Below are positions 17,382 through 25,823 of a DNA stretch of 64,000 nt, piece by piece. The stretch lies in NCBI GenBank assembly GCA_024710405.1, contig JANJUV010000007.1, forward strand, positions 1 to 64,000, read 5' to 3'. The notes under the pieces are model-generated. The model saw only the letters and a list, made by a program, of their open reading frames with translations, did no database searches and was not told where the DNA came from. This DNA is from Bacteroidales bacterium (GTDB lineage: Bacteria; Bacteroidota; Bacteroidia; Bacteroidales; F082). Every line of letters begins with the position of its first letter. Position 1 is the first letter of the stretch. A program made the translations under genes and the position numbers.

Positions 17382-19121
17382 CTAAACACCCAGATCGTTC
17401 ATGATTTCACTGATCCGGTTTTCCAGTGCTTCATTAACCTGATCAAACCCGGCAGTACTTTTAAGCTCGCCTTTAATGCCGAAATAAAACTTAATTTTTG
17501 GTTCTGTACCTGAAGGCCTTACACTGATTTTACTTCCATCTTCGGTAAAGAATTGCAGAACATCAGATTTTGGTAGTTCAATAGTTTCTACAGATCTATT
17601 TACAATGTTTCTGCATATTCCCAGCTTATAATCTTTCACCATTACCAGTTTCGAACCGGCTATAAACTCAGGTGGATTATTCCTGAAACGTTCCATAAGC
17701 TCTTTGATCTCTTCAGCTCCGGCCTTACCTTTTTTAGTGATCGACAGCAGTTTTTCCTTATAAAAACCAAATTCAACATACAGTTCTTTAAGCATTTCGT
17801 ACATGCTTTTGCCATTGTCGGCAGCCCATGCTGCTGTTTCGGCAAGCATGGCACATGAGCTCACAGCGTCCTTATCGCGCACAAAATCTCCCACAAGATA
17901 TCCGTAACTTTCTTCTCCACCGCCTATAAAGGTCATGGAACCTTCGAATTGTTTGATGATATCTGCAATGTATTTAAACCCGGTGAGCACATCAAACCTT
18001 TTGACACCATACTTGTCAGCTATATCAAAGAGCAACTCAGAAGTAACAATGGTTTTGACAATAAACTCTTTTCCTGTGAGTTTTTTATTCTCGCTCCATT
18101 TGGTCAGTAGATAATAAATGAGCAAGCTTGCCGCCTGATTACCGTTGAGCAATATAAACTCATTCTTATCGTCACGAACAGCAATGCCAACGCGGTCGGC
18201 ATCGGGATCTGTTGCCATCACCAGTTGCGCACCTGTTTCAATGGCCTTTTTGATGGCCATTGACAAAGCTGCAGGCTCTTCGGGGTTAGGTGAGTGTACG
18301 GTCGGAAAATTTCCATCGATGACATTCTGCTCGTCAACCCCGATAACGTTTTCAAAGCCAAAAGCCTTCAGTGCCATTGGAACAAGCTCAACTGCTGTGC
18401 CATGAATAGGGGTGAAGACAATCGGAAAGTCTTTTTGCCGTTGGATAACTTCAGGAGAAAGACTTAGTTTCCGGATGTTGGCAATATAGATCTCATCAAA
18501 TTCTTTGCCCAGGTATTTGATGAATGATGGATTCTCATTAAAACGAACCAGGGAAGGATCTGTGATTTTTTCCACTTCTGCAATCACGTTCTTGTCATGG
18601 GGGGCTATCAATTGTCCGCCGTCGTCCCAGTAGGCCTTATAACCGTTGTATTCTTTAGGATTGTGCGATGCAGTTATCACAACTCCGCTCTGGCAGCCGA
18701 AATGACGAATGGCGAAAGATAACTCCGGTGTCGGGCGTAAGCCTTCAAAGAGATACACCCTTATTCCGTTGGCACTCATCACCTGAGCCGTTATTTTGGC
18801 AAAGAAGTCACTGTTGTTGCGACAATCATGTGCCACGGCAACAGAAATATCTGATTTGCCCGGAAACATTTTCTTCAGGTAATTGGCCAGGCCCTGGGTT
18901 GCCATTGCGACGGTATATTTGTTCATACGGTTGGTGCCAACGCCCATGATTCCGCGCAAACCGCCGGTGCCAAATTCCAGATTTCTGTAAAAGCATTCGG
19001 TCAGTTCCTGAGGATCGTTCTCAATGAGGTTTTTTACCTGTTCAATGGTTTCTGGATCAAATGGCGCCTGTGTCCACCTAAGCGCAACATTCAAAACCTG
19101 TGGATCAATATTGTTACTCAT
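17382..19121 (-). CDS. Phosphohexomutase (phosphoglucomutase/phosphomannomutase family)
   Basis: A 579-residue alpha-D-phosphohexomutase interconverting hexose 6-phosphate and 1-phosphate. The phospho-serine loop TASHNP contains S152, the Mg loop DPDADR gives D305, D307 and D309, the sugar-binding loop is GGGEESYG, and the phosphate-binding loop near the C-terminus is RPSGTEPKIKFY. It is the last gene of the ugd-uxs-rfbD operon, 29 bases after rfbD. It would supply glucose 1-phosphate for UDP-glucose, the substrate of Ugd. The UDP-glucose pyrophosphorylase itself is not in the window. Confidence 0.93.
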   Translation of the reverse strand: MSNNIDPQVLNVALRWTQAPFDPETIEQVKNLIENDPQELTECFYRNLEFGTGGLRGIMGVGTNRMNKYTVAMATQGLANYLKKMFPGKSDISVAVAHDCRNNSDFFAKITAQVMSANGIRVYLFEGLRPTPELSFAIRHFGCQSGVVITASHNPKEYNGYKAYWDDGGQLIAPHDKNVIAEVEKITDPSLVRFNENPSFIKYLGKEFDEIYIANIRKLSLSPEVIQRQKDFPIVFTPIHGTAVELVPMALKAFGFENVIGVDEQNVIDGNFPTVHSPNPEEPAALSMAIKKAIETGAQLVMATDPDADRVGIAVRDDKNEFILLNGNQAASLLIYYLLTKWSENKKLTGKEFIVKTIVTSELLFDIADKYGVKRFDVLTGFKYIADIIKQFEGSMTFIGGGEESYGYLVGDFVRDKDAVSSCAMLAETAAWAADNGKSMYEMLKELYVEFGFYKEKLLSITKKGKAGAEEIKELMERFRNNPPEFIAGSKLVMVKDYKLGICRNIVNRSVETIELPKSDVLQFFTEDGSKISVRPSGTEPKIKFYFGIKGELKSTAGFDQVNEALENRISEIMNDLGV

Positions 19122-19150
19122 GTTGAATTAAGTTAATTTCCTTATTATGC

Positions 19151-20029
19151 CTATTTGTTTACATGTAGTCTGATTTCCTCAAGACATTTTACCAGACTGT
19201 CTTTCCAGTATGGCACTTCGGTTTTAGCCCATGTCCTGAACTTACTTTTATCGAGTACACTATAATAGGGCCTTTTTGTGCGAACCGGGTATTCGTCAGA
19301 GCTAATCGGAATTACCTTACAATTTAACTGCTCAAGCTCCATAATGGATTGGGCAAAATCGTACCAACTGATCAAACCTTCATTGCTGTAGTGAAATATT
19401 TCTTTGGATTCCAGTTTTTGGGCGCAGTGAAGCATATGAAGAATAGCTGCTGCCAGATCGGCTGCCCATGTTGGCGTTCCGGCCTGATCTGCTACCACCC
19501 GTAGTTCGTTTCTTTCTTTACCCAGTCTAAGCATTGTTTTGACAAAATTATTGCCAAATGCTGAATATAACCATGAAGTGCGGATAATGACCGACCTGCA
19601 GTTATGTTGATGTAAGATATTTTCGCCTTCTGCCTTACTTCTACCGTAGGATGAAACCGGATTGATAGCATCTGTTTCGATATAAGGTTTAAAGTGCATT
19701 CCATCAAACACATAATCGGTAGATATATGGATCAGGGTTGCATGATTTCTTTCGCATGCATCAGCGAGGTTTTTTACGGCAGTGGCATTGACGAGCTGGG
19801 CCAGTTCGGGCTCATCTTCGGCTTTATCAACGGCTGTGTAGGCCGCACAATTGACACAAAACTGAATCCGGTGCAGCTTCAAATATGATTCAAGGCTTTT
19901 AGGGTTAGTGATATCCAATGTATCAACGTCCGTAAAATGCCATAGAAATGAGGTTTCGGTTAATGAAAGTTTTCTGAGTTCTGAGCCTAACTGCCCGTTA
20001 CTGCCGGTTACTAAAATGGGAATCATCAT
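19151..20029 (-). CDS. rfbD: dTDP-4-dehydrorhamnose reductase
   Basis: A 292-residue extended SDR that makes dTDP-L-rhamnose from dTDP-4-dehydrorhamnose with NAD(P)H. The nucleotide-binding motif is GSNGQLGSE near the N-terminus. Catalytic Y128 and K132 lie in SSYGRSK, following STDYVFDG. Two Met codons open the frame; the first (20029) lies 2 bases after the uxs stop. The rmlA, rmlB and rmlC genes for the earlier steps are absent here, so the substrate must be made elsewhere or the protein serves a related nucleotide sugar. Confidence 0.88.
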   Translation of the reverse strand: MMIPILVTGSNGQLGSELRKLSLTETSFLWHFTDVDTLDITNPKSLESYLKLHRIQFCVNCAAYTAVDKAEDEPELAQLVNATAVKNLADACERNHATLIHISTDYVFDGMHFKPYIETDAINPVSSYGRSKAEGENILHQHNCRSVIIRTSWLYSAFGNNFVKTMLRLGKERNELRVVADQAGTPTWAADLAAAILHMLHCAQKLESKEIFHYSNEGLISWYDFAQSIMELEQLNCKVIPISSDEYPVRTKRPYYSVLDKSKFRTWAKTEVPYWKDSLVKCLEEIRLHVNK

Positions 20030-20031
20030 TT

Positions 20032-20964
20032 CTAAACAACTGACCTGAAATAATCAATAGTGCGCGCCAGGCCTTCATCAAGATTTATTTTTGGTTCCCA
20101 TCCAAGCACTTCTTTCGCAAGGCTGATGTCGGGGCGTCGTTGCATGGGATCGTCGGCGGGAAGCGGCTGAAACACAATCTTTGATTTAGTATTGGTCATG
20201 CGGATCACTTTCTCTGCAAGTTCGAGCATGGTAAACTCTCCCGGGTTTCCAATGTTAACAGGACCTGTGAAACTGTCAGGTGTATTCATCAGTCTGATCA
20301 TTCCTTCGACGAGATCGTCAACATACTGAAAACTACGTGTTTGTTTGCCATCACCATAAATAGTTATGTCCTTTCCTTTGAGTGCCTGCACAATGAAGTT
20401 AGATACCACACGACCATCATTGGGATGCATTCTCGGGCCATAGGTATTGAAAATTCTGATGATTTTGATGCGCACATTATTCTGCTTATGATAGTTGACA
20501 AACAAAGTCTCTGCACATCGTTTTCCTTCGTCATAACAAGCCCTTGGGCCGATGGGGTTAACATGCCCCCAGTAACTTTCCTGCTGCGGATGCTGCTCGG
20601 GGTCGCCATATACTTCGCTGGTGGAGGCCTGTAATACTTTAGCCTTAATACGCTTAGCCAGTCCGAGCATATTTATGGCGCCCATAACCGATGTTTTCAC
20701 CGTTTTAATGGGGTTGTACTGATAATGTACGGGTGATGCCGGACAGGCCAGGTTGTAAATCTCATCCACTTCGACAAAATAGGGTGAAGTTACATCGTGC
20801 CGCACCAGTTCGAAATAGGGATTATCAAGAAGATGCACTACATTCTTTTTTTGCCCGGTGAAGTAGTTATCAAGGCAAATCACGTCGTTTCCTTCTGTTA
20901 ATAATCTTTCGCAAAGATGCGATCCCAGAAACCCGGCACCACCTGTAACAAGAATTCTCTTCAT
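20032..20964 (-). CDS. uxs: UDP-glucuronate decarboxylase (UDP-xylose synthase)
   Basis: A 310-residue extended SDR that converts UDP-glucuronate to UDP-xylose through a bound 4-keto intermediate. Motifs seen are [10 protein letters not shown] for NAD binding, [10 protein letters not shown], and catalytic Y144 and K148 in CYDEGKR. The segment [15 protein letters not shown] is typical of this clade and separates it from dTDP-glucose dehydratase. Its substrate is the product of ugd, the gene 48 bases upstream, so the pair forms a two-step path to UDP-xylose for surface polysaccharide. Confidence 0.93.
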   Translation of the reverse strand: MKRILVTGGAGFLGSHLCERLLTEGNDVICLDNYFTGQKKNVVHLLDNPYFELVRHDVTSPYFVEVDEIYNLACPASPVHYQYNPIKTVKTSVMGAINMLGLAKRIKAKVLQASTSEVYGDPEQHPQQESYWGHVNPIGPRACYDEGKRCAETLFVNYHKQNNVRIKIIRIFNTYGPRMHPNDGRVVSNFIVQALKGKDITIYGDGKQTRSFQYVDDLVEGMIRLMNTPDSFTGPVNIGNPGEFTMLELAEKVIRMTNTKSKIVFQPLPADDPMQRRPDISLAKEVLGWEPKINLDEGLARTIDYFRSVV

Positions 20965-21012
20965 AAAACGGTGTTTTCGATTGGTTTTACTGTTTGTTTG
21001 ATCAGAAGTGCT

Positions 21013-22335
21013 CTATTTTGTACGGATACCAATACAGAAATAGTCAAATCCTTCAGAAGCCATTTCCTTGGCATCGTATATGTTACGACCGTCGAATATA
21101 GCCGGTGTTTTGAGCAATTTCTTGATTACCCTGAAATTCGGGAATTTAAACTCCGACCATTCAGTAACAATAATCAGGGCATCGGCATCAATAAGCGCAT
21201 CGTACTGGTCTTTGGCAAACTCGATTTTATCGTTAAAAATCCGGTGTCCTTCCTCCATAGCAACAGGATCGTAGGCTTTCACTTTCGCGCCGGCTTCAAG
21301 CAGTTTAGCGATGATTACCCTGGCAGGAGCTTCTCGCATGTCGTCGGTGTTGGGTTTAAACGAAAGTCCCCATACGGCAACAACCTTGTCTTTTAGTTTG
21401 CCGTCGAAGTACCTGTTGATTTTGCCGAAAAGCACCGATTTCTGATCTTCGTTTACATCTTCAACAGATTGCAGTACACGAAGTTCGTAGTTGTATGATC
21501 TGGCAGTTTTGATCAATGCTTTCACATCTTTGGGAAAACATGATCCGCCGTATCCTGTTCCGGGATAGATAAAGTATGGCCCGATACGCCTGTCGGATCC
21601 AATTCCTTTGCGCACCATATTCACGTCGGCACCAACTATTTCGCACAGGTTTGCAATATCGTTGATAAAACTGATTTTGGTTGCCAGCATGGCATTAGCT
21701 GCATATTTGGTCATTTCGGCTGAAACAATATCCATAAAAATCACAGGATGTCCATTCAAAGTAAATGGTTTGTAAAGGCGCTTCATAAGATCTTCAGCCC
21801 GGCTCGAATCTAGACCAACCACAATACGGTCTGGTTTGAGAAAATCATCCACTGCTGCTCCTTCTTTCAAAAACTCAGGGTTAGATGCCACATCAAAAGG
21901 AATGTCAACACCTCTTTTTTCAAGCTCTTCCTTGATGGCTTTCCTGACTTTCTCGGCCGTACCAACAGGAACAGTGCTTTTAGTCACAATCAGGATATAA
22001 TCCTCCATGTTGCGTCCAACCTCGCGTGCTACATCAAGCACATATTTCAGGTCGGCACTACCGTCTTCGTCAGGTGGGGTACCAACCGCGCTGAAAACCA
22101 CCTGACAATCTTTAAGTGTGGGGCCGAGATCGGTCGTAAAAAACAATCTTTTCTTTTCCACATTTCTTTGAACCATCTCTTCAAGGCCGGGTTCATAAAT
22201 AGGAATGATACCATTGTTCAGGTTATCAACCTTTTTTTTGTCAATGTCAACACAATGAACATCAATTCCAACTTCGGCAAAGCATGTTCCGGTAACCAGT
22301 CCGACATAACCGGTTCCAACGATTGTAATTTTCAT
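21013..22335 (-). CDS. ugd: UDP-glucose 6-dehydrogenase
   Basis: A 440-residue NAD-dependent dehydrogenase that oxidises UDP-glucose twice to UDP-glucuronate. The N-terminal Rossmann motif is GTGYVGLVTG. The catalytic thiol is C266 in GYGGSCFPKD, and FLKEGAAVDDF and GLSFKPNTDD are family signatures. It is the first gene of the minus-strand ugd-uxs-rfbD-phosphohexomutase operon. No good TAnnTTTG element was found in the 113 bases upstream, so the promoter is unassigned. Confidence 0.96.
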   Translation of the reverse strand: MKITIVGTGYVGLVTGTCFAEVGIDVHCVDIDKKKVDNLNNGIIPIYEPGLEEMVQRNVEKKRLFFTTDLGPTLKDCQVVFSAVGTPPDEDGSADLKYVLDVAREVGRNMEDYILIVTKSTVPVGTAEKVRKAIKEELEKRGVDIPFDVASNPEFLKEGAAVDDFLKPDRIVVGLDSSRAEDLMKRLYKPFTLNGHPVIFMDIVSAEMTKYAANAMLATKISFINDIANLCEIVGADVNMVRKGIGSDRRIGPYFIYPGTGYGGSCFPKDVKALIKTARSYNYELRVLQSVEDVNEDQKSVLFGKINRYFDGKLKDKVVAVWGLSFKPNTDDMREAPARVIIAKLLEAGAKVKAYDPVAMEEGHRIFNDKIEFAKDQYDALIDADALIIVTEWSEFKFPNFRVIKKLLKTPAIFDGRNIYDAKEMASEGFDYFCIGIRTK

Positions 22336-22448
22336 AATGAGCGTGTTTTAATTTGTTAGCGAAACCTCATGCAAGATATATAAAAATAACTATGCTCTGG
22401 AATCTGAAGAAAAAAAAACTAAAAAAGACGTGATTATTTGATTGTCAT

Positions 22449-23420
22449 TTAAATTTTATACATCAGACCAATGCCGATAGACTCTTTAAATTGTAATCTG
22501 GGCCCCTCAGAAATGACAATTCGCTGACCATCGACAATCTCATATTGCTGAATACTGATGTCGTGGTCGTACTTCAGGTGCAGAAACAGAACAGTCTGCA
22601 GGTATTTGTTGATGGAGAAATTTAGACTGGTTTCCCAATCCAGGTCAATATTCCACCTGTTCGACCTGTCATTATCAAGATAGTTGTTATAGAGGTTGAG
22701 TGTGCTGATAAGTTCGACCTGATTGGTCAGGTCTTTCGAAAACTTCGAAAGTACATTAATGCCAAACTCACATAAAAGGTTAGCACCTTCTCTGATCAAG
22801 GCACCGCTGGTATCAAACACTGCTTTATCGACTCCGAAAGCGCCTTTGTCGGCCAGACTCTGATTAGTTACAAAGGTGAACTTTCCGGATGCAGGACTGA
22901 TAAAGACTTCAAACTTATCAGTGGGCCTGTAATTGAAACCAATGGATGCATTGAGGTAGCCCGGAGCCATAAATGATGAAACCACCACTGAGTCGTTAGG
23001 ATACTTGTAGCTGTCAGTAAACTGCGATTTGAAAGTAAACAGTGATGTGTAGGTCCATTTACGGATAGCTTTGCGCGAAAGTGAAACAGAGGCCTCCAGT
23101 CTGTCATCGGTTTTCTCGACACGCTCCAGTCCGTAACCCACTACACCATAAGCCATTTTATTGGTATATTCAGCCGAGAAATTGTCCTTTTCAAACCTTG
23201 TTTTATAGTCTACCAGACTTTTACCTGATATGGAATTTTCACCGCCTACAGCCCAGTTATTGAATGCGTTTTGATTAAAATTGAGAGAGAATCGTCCTGT
23301 ACTTTTCCAGTATTTAAGTGAGTCTGTTTTTACAGAATGTGTGCTGTCAGCAAAAACATCATTTGCAAAAACCAGATTAACAAGAAAAAGCAAAAAGAAA
23401 GCAATATTTACGTTTTGCAT
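22449..23420 (-). CDS. DUF3078 outer-membrane-type protein
   Basis: A 323-residue protein with a signal peptide (hydrophobic N-terminus to about residue 25). The DUF3078 signature LNFNQNAFNNWAVGGENS follows. The rest alternates polar and aromatic residues as in outer-membrane beta strands, and the protein ends in an aromatic-rich strand near GIGLMYKI. The function of the family is unknown. An 8+8 base inverted repeat with a TAGTTTAG box sits about 50 bases upstream. Confidence 0.82.
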   Translation of the reverse strand: MQNVNIAFFLLFLVNLVFANDVFADSTHSVKTDSLKYWKSTGRFSLNFNQNAFNNWAVGGENSISGKSLVDYKTRFEKDNFSAEYTNKMAYGVVGYGLERVEKTDDRLEASVSLSRKAIRKWTYTSLFTFKSQFTDSYKYPNDSVVVSSFMAPGYLNASIGFNYRPTDKFEVFISPASGKFTFVTNQSLADKGAFGVDKAVFDTSGALIREGANLLCEFGINVLSKFSKDLTNQVELISTLNLYNNYLDNDRSNRWNIDLDWETSLNFSINKYLQTVLFLHLKYDHDISIQQYEIVDGQRIVISEGPRLQFKESIGIGLMYKI

Positions 23421-23469
23421 GTGTCGCTTGAGGTTTTGGTTTGATATTTATTGCAGGCGATCATGTTCT

Positions 23470-23497
23470 GTGCTAAACTAACGACAGAATTTAGCAC
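23470..23497 (-). promoter_or_regulatory. Inverted repeat upstream of the DUF3078 gene
   Basis: GTGCTAAA (23470-23477) and TTTAGCAC (23490-23497) are perfect 8-base arms separated by 12 bases. On the minus strand one arm overlaps TAGTTTAG, one mismatch from TAnnTTTG. The repeat could be an operator overlapping the promoter. Confidence 0.3.
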
Positions 23498-23612
23498 AAC
23501 GTGTGCCTGAGGCGATAAAAATATTAACTTTTAAACAGCATCTCCGGCGAGATAGCTTTATGTTTCTGTCAGCCAAGTAAGATACTATGCTGTAGGATTG
23601 ACTCTTGGCCTC

Positions 23613-25712
23613 CTACTTCAACCATTGATCAAGCCATCCGAAAAATGTTCTTTGCCATAGCACACTATTCTGTGGTTTCAGCACCCAGTGGTTTTCGTCC
23701 GGGAAATAAAGGTAACGCGCTGGAACACCTTTAAGTTTGGCAGCATTGAACGCCTGCATACCCTGAGAAGCAACAATTCTGTAATCAAGCTCACTGTGAA
23801 TAACCAAAATGGGAGTGTCCCAGTTCTGTACAAAACGATGAGGTGAATTTGCATAGGACCATTGAGCAGTTTTATTGTCTTTTTCCCAAAACGGACCACC
23901 CAGATCCCAATTTACAAACCACATCTCTTCGGTCTCGAGATATTGTGCTTCGAGATTAAACATTCCATTGTGCGCTATAAAAGCCTTAAAGCGCTTGTTG
24001 TGGTTGCCGGCAAGCCAGTAAACCGAAAATCCGCCATAACTTGCGCCGACTGCACCCAGTCGGGTTTCGTCCACAAAGGGTTCAGCAGCCATCTCATCAA
24101 TGGCGGTCAGATAATCCTTCATGTTCTGGCCACCGTAATCACCACTGATCTGTTCGTTCCACTCGCTGCCAAAACCGGGCAATCCGCGACGGTTTGGCGC
24201 TACAACAATATATCCATTTGCAGCCATGAGCTGTAAGTTCCATCGGTAGGACCAAAACTGACTTACCGTGCTTTGCGGGCCGCCCTGACAATAGAGTAGG
24301 GCAGGGTACTTCTTCTCAGGGTCAAAATGAGGTGGATAAATAACCCATGTCAACATCTTCTTGTTATCTGTTGTATTCATCCAACGGGCCTCAACTTTTC
24401 CCATTGTCAGCTGATCCAGCAATGACTTGTTCAAAAAAGTTAACTGAGTTTCTTCTCCCGAATCCGGGTTGATAGAAAAAAGCTCAACGGGTGATGACAT
24501 AGACATGCGTGTTCCTACGAGCCTGTCCTTTGCATTGTGCACTGAAGTGTAACTATGGGTGCCTTCAGTAATTTTCTGGATAGTTGCTGACTCAATATCA
24601 AGTCGGTATATCTGATCCAGTGCGTGCCAGTTGCTCACAAAATAGATGCTTTTTCCATCTTCAGACCAGCTCAGGCTATGCGCATCCTGATCAAAACCGT
24701 CACTGAAATCACGTTTCTCTCCGGTTTCCAAGTTTATCACCATCAGTCTTACCTTGTCAGCTTCATAGCCATCTCTTTTCATACTTTCCCAGGCGAGGCT
24801 TTTGCCATCGGGTGAGAATACCGGATGGTGATCGTAACCCATCATGCCTTCTGTAAGATTTGTCGTTGTTTCTGAATCAATGTTGTACAGATATAAGTCA
24901 GTATTAGTGGAAAGGCTGTATTCTTTTCCTGTCTTTTTTCTGGCAGTGTAAATGAGTGATTTGCCATCGGGACTCCATGTAAGCTGCTCCATGCCTCCCC
25001 AGGGTCTGACAGGTGATTCCCATGGTTCTCCGGCCATGATGTCTTTTACATCGGTAACTCCGGATTCATTATAACCGGCTACAAAAACATGACTGTAGGT
25101 TTCCACCCAATGATCCCAATGCCTGTACATGAGATCATTCATGATCTTGCCGGTAGCCTGCGGGAGGTCGGGATGCATGTCGTGGACATCCTGTCCGATT
25201 TTAACCTCAGAAATAAACATAATCTTGTTCTGATCTGGCGAATACTCAAAGCCATTGATGCCATCACTTATTGCTGTCATCATTTTTTTGTTACTTCCGT
25301 CAGTATTCATTTCCCACAACTGCATTTTACCTTCTGAAGCAGCCAGAAACCCGATTTTTTTTCCATCCGGCCTCCACCTGGGGTTATATTCACCGCCGGG
25401 CGTTTCGGTCAGTCGCTGAATGTCCGTGCCGTCAATATTCATGACATATAAGTCGGTATTGCCCTTATTCTGCTTTAAGTCGTAATAAGTGACGGAATAA
25501 AGAATTTTTGATCTGTCGGGCGAAAGGACATATTCACCCAAACGACCCATAGACCACAACAATTCGGGACTGAGGATGTCCGATTCTAGATTCAGCTGAA
25601 CCGGTCCAATGACAGAAGCCGGTTGATGCACTTCTTCCTCTTGTTTGTAGGAAGCTGTTTCACAACTTGTTATTGTAAGTGCTAACAACAAAAACGGTAC
25701 TAAATGTTTCAT
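23613..25712 (-). CDS. S9 family serine peptidase (prolyl oligopeptidase/DPP-like), lipoprotein
   Basis: From the ATG at 25712 the protein has 699 residues and begins with a lipoprotein signal ending in LTITSC. A longer frame to 25751 would bury this signal. The N-terminal half is a beta-propeller with WD40/TolB-like repeats such as PRWRPDGKKIGFL and LTWSPDGKSLIY. The C-terminal alpha/beta hydrolase has nucleophile S558 in GASYGG, then an Asp in HSELDYR and a His in ENHWV. The enzyme probably releases dipeptides or cleaves oligopeptides at the cell envelope. A 13-base palindrome at 25769-25781 lies upstream. Confidence 0.92.
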   Translation of the reverse strand: MKHLVPFLLLALTITSCETASYKQEEEVHQPASVIGPVQLNLESDILSPELLWSMGRLGEYVLSPDRSKILYSVTYYDLKQNKGNTDLYVMNIDGTDIQRLTETPGGEYNPRWRPDGKKIGFLAASEGKMQLWEMNTDGSNKKMMTAISDGINGFEYSPDQNKIMFISEVKIGQDVHDMHPDLPQATGKIMNDLMYRHWDHWVETYSHVFVAGYNESGVTDVKDIMAGEPWESPVRPWGGMEQLTWSPDGKSLIYTARKKTGKEYSLSTNTDLYLYNIDSETTTNLTEGMMGYDHHPVFSPDGKSLAWESMKRDGYEADKVRLMVINLETGEKRDFSDGFDQDAHSLSWSEDGKSIYFVSNWHALDQIYRLDIESATIQKITEGTHSYTSVHNAKDRLVGTRMSMSSPVELFSINPDSGEETQLTFLNKSLLDQLTMGKVEARWMNTTDNKKMLTWVIYPPHFDPEKKYPALLYCQGGPQSTVSQFWSYRWNLQLMAANGYIVVAPNRRGLPGFGSEWNEQISGDYGGQNMKDYLTAIDEMAAEPFVDETRLGAVGASYGGFSVYWLAGNHNKRFKAFIAHNGMFNLEAQYLETEEMWFVNWDLGGPFWEKDNKTAQWSYANSPHRFVQNWDTPILVIHSELDYRIVASQGMQAFNAAKLKGVPARYLYFPDENHWVLKPQNSVLWQRTFFGWLDQWLK

Positions 25713-25768
25713 AATAAATGGGAATGATGATTGAGCTACGAATTTACACAAATATGCCTCTTAACTTA

Positions 25769-25781
25769 AACTAATTTAGTT
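25769..25781. promoter_or_regulatory. Palindrome upstream of the S9 peptidase gene
   Basis: AACTAATTTAGTT has perfect 6-base arms around one base. It sits about 57 bases upstream of the start. CAAATATG at 25749-25756 (minus strand CATATTTG) is one base off TAnnTTTG, so the palindrome would lie near the -33 region. Operator function is inference. Confidence 0.3.
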
Positions 25782-25823
25782 CAAAAAGTATTTGCACCGG
25801 TTAAACTTGGTTTACAAACCAAT

